Shown: positions 8,523 to 14,723 of the stretch, piece by piece
Numbering within the stretch: the first letter of the stretch is position 1
How the letters are laid out: each line of letters begins with the position of its first letter
NCBI GenBank assembly: GCA_013372875.1
Contig: JABXIW010000314.1
Location: forward strand, 1-14,723
DNA: 14,723 bases
Direction: 5' to 3'
DNA from: Gammaproteobacteria bacterium
Lineage (GTDB): Bacteria > Pseudomonadota > Gammaproteobacteria > Enterobacterales > Kangiellaceae
The notes under the pieces: model-generated
Databases searched by the model: none
Told to the model about the DNA's origin: nothing
Seen by the model: the letters and a program-made list of their open reading frames with translations, nothing else
Position numbers and translations under genes: made by a program

Positions 8523-10016
8523 ATGTCGACAATTCAAATTAATAGTCAACATCGAGGTAATTTAGACCTCGCAGATATTCAAAATATCAAAACCAATGCG
8601 AAAGAAGGCGATACCGTTAAATTTGGCTCTGTATTTGGTAAAGAATACAGCGTTACCAAAAGCAATGATGGTGAAATTAGCCTCAAACAAAAAGAAAATC
8701 GCAGCTTTTTTAATCGCTTTTTTAGCAAAACCGATTCATCGAAAAACAGCGACTTAAAACTGAACTTGATGAACCAACAACTGCACAAAAAAGAGAACAA
8801 CGGCAACGTTAAGGTCCTGACGTTAACGTACAACCAAGCCAACCAAAAGATGCCTGAAGAGACGAAGAACTACTTCCAAAACCTTATCCAAAAGGGTGAC
8901 TATGATGTGGTCTTATTTGCCGAACAAGAATCGAAATTGCTTGCTAACGACCTAGAACTCGATGGCATGAACCTGCTTAGCCAAAACAAAATGAAAGTCA
9001 TGACCAAAGGGCTTAGCGAAGGTATCAGCTACACTTCGATGTCTGTTTTTGCGAAAGATGGCGTCGATATTAACGTGAAAAATGAGTCTGAATATCGTCA
9101 CGGTATCGGTGGACGAAACATGGAATTCTTCATGGGCATCACGGGTAATAAAGGCGGCGTGAAAACGGCTTTGGAGATCAATGGACAACCTTTAAACGTC
9201 ATTTCTGCACACCTAGATTCCAACAAAGAAGTCAAACGTGAGTTCGAAGGCAACAAGTTGATGGAAGGCATTAATCCAAATGAGGAAGTTCTGATCACTG
9301 GCGATCTCAATGAACGTGAGAAGCGCGTTGCTGAAGGCTCTGATGTGCTGTACGACCCAATTGCCCACGATGATACGCACTTAGCGAAACATGGCTTTAA
9401 GTTCAAACCACTCGATAGCCATACTTACATGCAGCTAGATAAGCACACTGGCAATATTAAGCAGAAAGAAGGCCGAGATCGCCCTGACTTCGGTGAGCTG
9501 GATAACACTGGTTTAACCAACAAAACGGGCAACTTACAGAACCACCAAACCAGTGTTATCACTGATGGTTTTGAGAATGTCAGCGACCATAAGCCAGTGC
9601 AGTCAACATTCGAAGTCAGAAGCTTTTCTCAAAAGTTGATTGAAAACGCGTTTACTCAAAATGCCAATGACTTTAAAAATGATGCCGCCTATCTGAAGCC
9701 AGGCACGAACCCAGCTAACGCAACGTTTGATGATGTGACCTCTGCTAACCAAGCACGTCTGGGTTTAGAAAACTTAAACCCGAATGAACAAGCATTCGTG
9801 AAAGAGAATTTTGCGAGCTTTATTATCGGTAAAGACGCGATCTTCAGCCAGCTAACTAGCGGCTTTATGGAGGAGATGAGCCAACTTCATGCCTCTGATC
9901 TTGCTAAGAACCCAACTCATCTACAAGCGCAGCAAATTGCGTTGAGCGAAAAATACGAACAGCTAAGCGATAAAGTAAACGCTGAGTTTAATAAACAATT
10001 CGTGGCAAATCTTTAG
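8523..10016 (+). CDS. Type III effector, inositol polyphosphate 5-phosphatase (VPA0450-like)
   Basis: This 497-residue protein is recognised as the V. parahaemolyticus T3SS1 effector VPA0450, which removes the 5-phosphate from PI(4,5)P2 at the host plasma membrane. That detaches cortical actin and causes membrane blebbing. Residues 1-90 are polar and Lys/Asn-rich, fitting a secretion signal and chaperone-binding region. The endonuclease/exonuclease/phosphatase fold starts near 95. Its motifs are TYNQA (Asn104), AEQES (Glu136), GITGNKGG (205-212), SAHLDSN (228-234), ITGDLNERE (258-266) and SDHKPV (354-359). His356 matches the catalytic residue reported for VPA0450. About 130 residues after the phosphatase domain are helical and of unclear role. 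The start follows the chaperone stop by 40 bases and has only a weak GAG ribosome site, which hints at coupled or limited translation. Confidence 0.93.
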   Translation: MSTIQINSQHRGNLDLADIQNIKTNAKEGDTVKFGSVFGKEYSVTKSNDGEISLKQKENRSFFNRFFSKTDSSKNSDLKLNLMNQQLHKKENNGNVKVLTLTYNQANQKMPEETKNYFQNLIQKGDYDVVLFAEQESKLLANDLELDGMNLLSQNKMKVMTKGLSEGISYTSMSVFAKDGVDINVKNESEYRHGIGGRNMEFFMGITGNKGGVKTALEINGQPLNVISAHLDSNKEVKREFEGNKLMEGINPNEEVLITGDLNEREKRVAEGSDVLYDPIAHDDTHLAKHGFKFKPLDSHTYMQLDKHTGNIKQKEGRDRPDFGELDNTGLTNKTGNLQNHQTSVITDGFENVSDHKPVQSTFEVRSFSQKLIENAFTQNANDFKNDAAYLKPGTNPANATFDDVTSANQARLGLENLNPNEQAFVKENFASFIIGKDAIFSQLTSGFMEEMSQLHASDLAKNPTHLQAQQIALSEKYEQLSDKVNAEFNKQFVANL

Positions 10017-10072
10017 CCACAGTGCCGTATTTATCTCTGTTCGATATGGAAAACATAAAAAGTTAAAAACAC

Positions 10073-10099
10073 AAAAAGGCCCTCTTCTCGGGCCTTTTT
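10073..10099. terminator. Bidirectional terminator between effector and protease genes
   Basis: AAAAAGGCCC and GGGCCTTTTT form a perfect 10-bp stem around a 7-base loop, with G/C at the core and A/T runs outside. It ends both the plus-strand effector gene (stop at 10016) and the minus-strand protease gene (stop at 10108). Confidence 0.85.
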
Positions 10100-10107
10100 C
10101 ATGGCGA

Positions 10108-12012
10108 TCATTTGTTCGGCTTACCTCCACCTTTTCCGCCGCCCTTACCACCACCAGAACCAGCAACCGTGATGTTATCGCTCCATCCACTCCAGAACAA
10201 AGAACCATCGCTTTGCTGAATGGTGCCAACACGATAATGCACTTCGCCATTGGCACTGGAATCTTCAAACGTCGTGGCCGTAGGGTCGAGAACATCCCAA
10301 CTGCTTAGGCTTTGCCATCGATTACGTTTTGCATTCCAACTCTCGCGTTCGACTCTAAAGCCTGCAATGGCACCTTGATCCCCCGAATAGTTCCAAGTGA
10401 GAGAAACAATACTATTGTTGATCGAGATGGAAAGAGCTTCTGGTGCCTTAACGACTAGAGGAGGTGGTGGTGGCGGTTCCGAAGGTGTCGCAGTCAGAGC
10501 TCCCACCAAATTAAGTCGTCCGTATTGAGAGATGCTCTGTAAATCTTGCCCATCAGCACCTATTGGATCCGCTCCCTGTTCCAACATCATACGAATCATC
10601 TGGTTACAAGGTACGCCAGAGGCATCTTGGCAAGTTGCAGGATCGGATAACTGATCTGCATATTTGTATGCCCAAAGTAACGCAGCTGCGCCAGCAACAT
10701 GAGGGCTGGCCATGGATGTACCCGACTGCCAATGCAGACAGGCGTCATTATCGTAATCGAAGGTGCCACACTGCTCATTTGGCATCGTCGAGAGAATACT
10801 GTCACCGGGTGCCATTAGCGACACCCAATCGCTACCGAAACTAGAAAAACTGGCACGATTGTCATCGTCATCCGTCGCACCTACGGCAATCACGTTGTCA
10901 TAAGCTGCGGGGTAGTTCTTTATCGGGTCTCCGGCGTTCCCTGCTGCGCTCACTAACAACACGCCTTTCCCCCAAGCGTAGTTAACGGCATCATTTTCCG
11001 CTTGGCTATAACCGACTAAGCTAATCGGGTTGCTCTCTTCATCGATTTCATCAGAGCCATAACTCATGTTAATCACGTGGTAGCCGTTATCGGCAGCATA
11101 GGTGATCGCATCAATGGAGGAAGATAGCGGGCATACCCCCGTCGCAGCGATAAGGAAGCAGCCAAAAAATGGGTCGCAGCTATAAATCAGATATTCGTAG
11201 CACGTCTTCAGGTTGCCAACAGAACTGTTAAAACCGACCCCAGCAATACCAATACCGTTATCTGTCTGAGCCGCCGCAATACCTGCGACATGGGTGCCGT
11301 GTCCAACCACATCCTCTAACGTATCACTTTGATAATCGGTGACAAATTTCTGTTGCTCGACACATTTCCCATTTCCGAACTCAATGCTACTGACGCTATC
11401 CCCTGCCATACGACAATCAATACCGGAATCGAGAATGGCTATCTTGACGGCAGAATTACCTTTCGTCATATCCCAAGCTTCGGGAGCATTGATATCTGCA
11501 CCAGGCAAGCCAGAGGCCTCATCCAGATACGGACCAAATAGTGGGTCATTCACCACGGTAGAATGTACTTGCCCAGTATTATTGAGCGCCCACTGCTCAG
11601 AAAAGTAGTCACTAGCATAGATACTTCCACCGAGACCTTCATTGGGAACATACTGAACGATGTGGTTGATATCAGGTTCTGCATACAACACATTCGGGTT
11701 CTGGTTAAAACGGGTTAACTGCGCTTCCACTGTTCCAACAGGCACTTGCAAAACATGCACATCAATGCCGGAAATGACTTTGAGCGATTTGGCTCTGCTC
11801 TCACGCATCAACTCCCCTACGTCAGACGCCGCTGCACCGGGACGGAATTTAACGAGAATACGATCCACGGCATAAGCCGGAGGTGGAGCTGTATGAACGG
11901 GATGAGGATGACTATCGAGGTAAGCCTGCGGTATAGCAAGGCTTTCTGGAACCGCCGCCTGCACAACCGCAGACGACAACAATAAAATCGGCAAGGATAA
12001 TGAATGATGCAT
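10108..12012 (-). CDS. Secreted subtilisin-family (S8) serine protease with fibronectin-like domain and Gly/Lys tail
   Basis: I chose the ATG at 12012: GGAG lies nine bases upstream and the protein then opens with a clear signal peptide (MHHSLSLPILLLSSAVVQA). An in-frame ATG at 12063 would add 17 hydrophilic residues before it. The 634-residue product has a propeptide domain at about 50-118 (RILVKFRPGA to LYAEPDINHI), acting as inhibitor and folding aid. The catalytic domain spans about 135-505, with Asp195 (AILDSGID), His238 (VGHGTHVAG), oxyanion Asn359 (SAAGNAGD) and Ser433 (GTSMASPHVAG). A proline run (513-518) links it to a fibronectin type III-like domain (about 522-615), and the end is GSGGGKGGGKGGGKPNK. 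Ten cysteines, all in the catalytic part, suggest disulfides. It is exported and probably degrades host or environmental protein; the substrate is unknown. Confidence 0.93.
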   Translation of the reverse strand: MHHSLSLPILLLSSAVVQAAVPESLAIPQAYLDSHPHPVHTAPPPAYAVDRILVKFRPGAAASDVGELMRESRAKSLKVISGIDVHVLQVPVGTVEAQLTRFNQNPNVLYAEPDINHIVQYVPNEGLGGSIYASDYFSEQWALNNTGQVHSTVVNDPLFGPYLDEASGLPGADINAPEAWDMTKGNSAVKIAILDSGIDCRMAGDSVSSIEFGNGKCVEQQKFVTDYQSDTLEDVVGHGTHVAGIAAAQTDNGIGIAGVGFNSSVGNLKTCYEYLIYSCDPFFGCFLIAATGVCPLSSSIDAITYAADNGYHVINMSYGSDEIDEESNPISLVGYSQAENDAVNYAWGKGVLLVSAAGNAGDPIKNYPAAYDNVIAVGATDDDDNRASFSSFGSDWVSLMAPGDSILSTMPNEQCGTFDYDNDACLHWQSGTSMASPHVAGAAALLWAYKYADQLSDPATCQDASGVPCNQMIRMMLEQGADPIGADGQDLQSISQYGRLNLVGALTATPSEPPPPPPLVVKAPEALSISINNSIVSLTWNYSGDQGAIAGFRVERESWNAKRNRWQSLSSWDVLDPTATTFEDSSANGEVHYRVGTIQQSDGSLFWSGWSDNITVAGSGGGKGGGKGGGKPNK

Positions 12013-12390
12013 GGCACTGTACTCCGTGTTGGATAAGTCCCTTCCTTGACTGAGGAACTCCATTTGCCAGATGAAACGGCAGCGGGTACGACTCAGCCCC
12101 CATCAAAACCTTTTAGCTTAGAATAGAAGTCTAATGATAAATTTACCAATAAGGAAAATATCTAAGGCATGCAATAGACCGATAGCGACAGTGAGAAAAT
12201 GAGTGGGTGCTAACTATTTTCTTTGAAAAAACTGAAAAATGTTTCTGGTCGGTAAAACACTGTAGCCACATAAATTTGGGAAGAGAAGAGCGTTCTAAAC
12301 GCATTTTTGGACAAAACGTTGTCAGTGACTTTGCTAAATGAGGTAACTACGGATAACTTTTTGTATCCCAACTTTTAATCTAACCAAACA
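12013..12390. other. 378-base non-coding stretch upstream of the protease gene
   Basis: This gap lies between the end of the LysR-type gene and the start of the protease gene, both on the minus strand, so it most likely holds protease control sequences. Two close palindromes are visible: GCGTT-CTA-AACGC (12290-12302) and GACAA-AACG-TTGTC (12310-12323), with centres about 20 bases apart. The first is followed on the plus strand by ATTTTT and could be a weak terminator in that direction, although no plus-strand gene is visible upstream. I see no convincing small gene or clear terminator for the LysR-type gene. Confidence 0.45.
12120..12149 (-). promoter_or_regulatory. Candidate sigma70-type promoter for the protease gene
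   Basis: On the minus strand TTGGTA (12149-12144) and TATTCT (12125-12120) are 18 bases apart, giving a leader of about 100 bases. Both hexamers match only partly, so this is a candidate only. Confidence 0.3.
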
Positions 12391-13290
12391 TCAAGGCTCT
12401 TTGGGAGCAAGAACGGATTGTATTAACTGATGTAAGTGCTGCGTAAATGGTTCTCGGCTATAGCTTTGTTTAAAAAAAGACGAAAGTGAATAATCAATAT
12501 TGTCATCTAATTTTATCGCTTTCACTTTTGAACTGTCATAGATAAACTCAGGTAGAAATGAAACCGATGGTACGGTTTGAACAACTTCGTAAGCCGTAGC
12601 TAATGAATCAACATAGGCAACTTTTTTAGTTTCAAGTTTTAGCTTCTCTAAAAGGCGATAACGATGTTCATTCCAAGAAGGTAATCTAGACACAATCAGT
12701 AAATTATCATGCACATCATCTAATTGGGTAATTTGCACATCGGGATGGCACGCTAAGTAGACATGGTATTTGCAAATATGCCTTTGAGCGATGCTTTTAT
12801 TGGTTTCAAAGTCGCTAAAGTGCACACCAATATCTATGTCCCCCAAATCAATACCATCAAGGGAGTTCTTCCCCCAACGTTGGATATGAACGGTCGCTTG
12901 CGGAAAATGTTGAAGCAAAACTTTTGTCAATTTTGCCGCGGCATACTGATAGATATAAGAATTAAGCGCAATCACAATAGGCTGAGTATATTGTGAAAAA
13001 TCAGTATAAGAAGTCGCCGCTTGCTTCAATACGTTCGCTATTTGATTGTAATGTTGCTCCACTTGCGGAGCGAGTTGCTGAACCAAAGGCGTCAGCTCCA
13101 TACCCTGAGCACTTCGAATAAAAATCTGATCATTCAACTTTTCACGCAGCTTGGTGATATCTCGGCTAACGGCACTTTCAGACTTGTTAAGAATGTCCCC
13201 AACTTTCTTAAGATTCGGGTTGTGATAAAGCAGAACCATCGTTTTCATTAGCTCTAATGGCAAATCTACATAACGATTTTGTAATTCCAT
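12391..13290 (-). CDS. LysR-family transcriptional regulator, divergent from the alkylsulfatase-like gene
   Basis: This 299-residue protein has a LysR-type winged helix-turn-helix near residues 10-65 (LKKVGDILNKSESAVSRDIT, then LREKLNDQIFIRSAQGMELTP) and an effector-binding domain to the end. It lacks the OxyR redox-cysteine motif, so its signal is a different one, probably a small molecule. The ATG at 13290 has GAAGG at a suitable distance. It is transcribed away from the alkylsulfatase-like gene across a 102-base gap. That arrangement is typical of a LysR-family protein controlling its divergent neighbour and itself. The protease gene is also downstream on the same strand, but 378 bases away. 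The ligand cannot be read from sequence. Confidence 0.88.
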   Translation of the reverse strand: MELQNRYVDLPLELMKTMVLLYHNPNLKKVGDILNKSESAVSRDITKLREKLNDQIFIRSAQGMELTPLVQQLAPQVEQHYNQIANVLKQAATSYTDFSQYTQPIVIALNSYIYQYAAAKLTKVLLQHFPQATVHIQRWGKNSLDGIDLGDIDIGVHFSDFETNKSIAQRHICKYHVYLACHPDVQITQLDDVHDNLLIVSRLPSWNEHRYRLLEKLKLETKKVAYVDSLATAYEVVQTVPSVSFLPEFIYDSSKVKAIKLDDNIDYSLSSFFKQSYSREPFTQHLHQLIQSVLAPKEP

Positions 13291-13303
13291 GCCTTGCTAC
13301 CTT

Positions 13304-13320
13304 CTTGCAAAAAACGCAAG
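13304..13320. promoter_or_regulatory. LysR-type box (T-N11-A dyad) in the divergent gap
   Basis: CTTGC-AAAAAAC-GCAAG is a perfect 5-bp dyad with a 7-base spacer, and it includes the T-N11-A pattern (T13306, A13318) that LysR-family proteins bind. It lies in the 102-base gap, next to the regulator's own start. A second short palindrome, TAACT-TT-AGTTA (13328-13339), lies just beyond and could be the activation half. A TATAAA (13363-13368) without a good -35 precedes the plus-strand gene, as expected for an activator-dependent promoter. Confidence 0.5.
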
Positions 13321-13392
13321 TTAATCTTAACTTTAGTTATGATTTTTACAAGGGCATTATCATATAAAACTGACCAAACAAAGGTTATAAAT

Positions 13393-14723
13393 ATGAAAGT
13401 GAAAACTCTGACTCTAGCGCTAGCCTCTATCATGGCGTTAACAGCAACATCATCATTTGCAGCTAATAATGCTGATTTCAACTCTCCCTACATGAATGCG
13501 AAAGATACGCCATTAACCCACCTTCCAGAAAACGGCAATAACGCTAAAGTAAATCTAGAAACAGCCAAATACTGGAATTTAGACGTAAACAGTGAGCAAC
13601 GTGCCTCTTACGATGATCCAATTACAATAAACGTTGCCGATGGTATTTGGACTTTTGCCACTCGTTCCATTTTGAATGTCAGTGTGGTTGAAGCACCTGA
13701 AGGTTTGATTGTTTTTGATACTGGTGACAATGGGCATGATGCAGCAGAGTTCTATGCAATGCTGCGTAAAGAAACAGATAAGCCTATTGCAGCAATCGTA
13801 TATTCTCACGAGCACTATGTTTTTGGGGCGCGTTACTTCGTTGAACAAGAAGCAGCCCGTGGCAACAACAATATCAAAATCATCGGCCATCCTAATACTA
13901 ATGCCTCGATCGCTAAAAATGGCGGTGCAGCATCAATCCATCCAGAGACCAGTGGTATAACAATCGGTCGTAGTATTGAACAATTTAATGCGTATGCAAC
14001 ACCAGAAAAAGGTGACAATGCGGCATACAAGAACACCATCATGCCAGACCAAAGTGGTTTCGTACCAGTAAACTTATCGCCAACTTATGATGGTGAAACT
14101 ATTAATGTTGCAGGCTTAGACATTGTGTTCTACATGGACGGTATCGCTACTGATACTGCGAATCAGCTAATGTCTTATATTCCAAGTAAAAAAGCAGTGG
14201 TGAACAACGTTCTTTGGGGATGGTTCCCGAATATCTACAGTGCTCGCGGTGGACGTTATCGTAATCCAAATGAATGGATGAATGCGGTAGAAAAAATCAA
14301 AGAACTAAAACCAGAAATCGTAATGTCAACGCATTCAACTTCAGTGGTTGGTAATGACAAAATTAATAAGCGCCTGAAAGATTACCACGATGGTTTGGCG
14401 TTTGTTCTTGACCAAACATTAAAAAATATTGCATTGGGCCAAGGTCCGGACGAACTACGTTATAGTGTAAAACTACCTAAATACCTGGAAGAATCGCCAA
14501 TCCTCGTGCAAAACTATGGTGAAGTATCCATCATGGCGCCACGCATTTACACGGCGTTATTCGGACAATTTGATCGTAATGCAACGCACTTGAATAAGTT
14601 GCACCCACAAGACGAAGCGACACGCATGGTCTCAGCAATGGGCGGCGAAGATAAAGTTTACAATCTAGCGAAGACAGCCTTCGATAACGGCGACTATTTA
14701 TGGTCGGCGCAACTTTCTGATTT
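13393..14723 (+). CDS. Secreted alkylsulfatase-family (metallo-beta-lactamase fold) protein with altered metal motif; runs off right edge
   Basis: The frame runs 443 codons from ATG 13393 (AAGG eight bases upstream) and is still open at the edge. It starts with a signal peptide (MKVKTLTLALASIMALTATS, likely cut after SFA at residue 24). The layout follows type III alkylsulfatases such as SdsA1 and YjcS: strand LIVFDTGDN, then YSHEHYVFGARYF (137-149), NIYSARGGRYR (280-290), STHSTSVVGN (312-321), and the start of the alkylsulfatase dimerisation domain (from about 375). The usual HxHxDH is here HEHYVF: His139 and His141 remain, but Val143 and Phe144 replace Asp and His. The two acidic ligands expected near 258 and 272 appear as Gln and Asn/Val. 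His314 remains. The frame is otherwise clean, so this looks like divergence, not decay. Ordinary alkyl-sulfate hydrolysis is doubtful; the substrate is unknown. A divergent LysR-type regulator probably controls it. Confidence 0.85.
   Translation, partial: MKVKTLTLALASIMALTATSSFAANNADFNSPYMNAKDTPLTHLPENGNNAKVNLETAKYWNLDVNSEQRASYDDPITINVADGIWTFATRSILNVSVVEAPEGLIVFDTGDNGHDAAEFYAMLRKETDKPIAAIVYSHEHYVFGARYFVEQEAARGNNNIKIIGHPNTNASIAKNGGAASIHPETSGITIGRSIEQFNAYATPEKGDNAAYKNTIMPDQSGFVPVNLSPTYDGETINVAGLDIVFYMDGIATDTANQLMSYIPSKKAVVNNVLWGWFPNIYSARGGRYRNPNEWMNAVEKIKELKPEIVMSTHSTSVVGNDKINKRLKDYHDGLAFVLDQTLKNIALGQGPDELRYSVKLPKYLEESPILVQNYGEVSIMAPRIYTALFGQFDRNATHLNKLHPQDEATRMVSAMGGEDKVYNLAKTAFDNGDYLWSAQLSD

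Overview
The window looks like a Vibrio chromosome, most likely the second chromosome of a Harveyi-clade species such as V. parahaemolyticus or a close relative. The strongest evidence is a chaperone–effector pair at 8033-10016 that matches the V. parahaemolyticus type III effector VPA0450 and its chaperone VPA0451, including the catalytic histidine at residue 356. A Vibrio-type M9 collagenase supports the same assignment. The species call rests on recognition of these proteins, not on a database search.

Layout. Positions 1-476 (minus) hold the start of a secreted collagenase that runs off the left edge. A 533-base non-coding stretch follows, carrying several dyads and a pair of operator-like repeats. 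Two genes I cannot name come next on the plus strand: a three-helix membrane protein (1010-1990) and a soluble protein (2247-3122). Then comes a peroxide-defence block on the plus strand: an OxyR-type regulator with both redox cysteines (3237-4127), a Dps ferritin-like protein (4367-4837) and a bifunctional catalase-peroxidase KatG (4964-7129). Two hairpins end this block, and a cytochrome b561-family membrane protein converges on it from the minus strand (7256-7786).

The type III secretion pair follows on the plus strand. A class I chaperone (8033-8482) is followed 40 bases later by an inositol polyphosphate 5-phosphatase effector (8523-10016). The pair is preceded by a sequence that closely fits the ExsA activator site plus a -10 element, and is closed by a bidirectional terminator. 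No secretion-apparatus genes are present, so this is an unlinked effector locus.

On the right, a secreted subtilisin-family protease with a fibronectin-like domain and a Gly/Lys tail is on the minus strand (10108-12012). A LysR-type regulator (12391-13290, minus) is divergent from a secreted alkylsulfatase-family protein (13393 to the right edge, plus) that has lost much of the usual metal-binding motif.

The window groups host-facing secreted factors (collagenase, serine protease, effector phosphatase) around an oxidative-stress module. I see no insertion sequence, tRNA, rRNA, CRISPR array or phage gene. The most unusual item is the alkylsulfatase-like protein with the altered metal centre; nothing here forms an obviously new multi-gene system.
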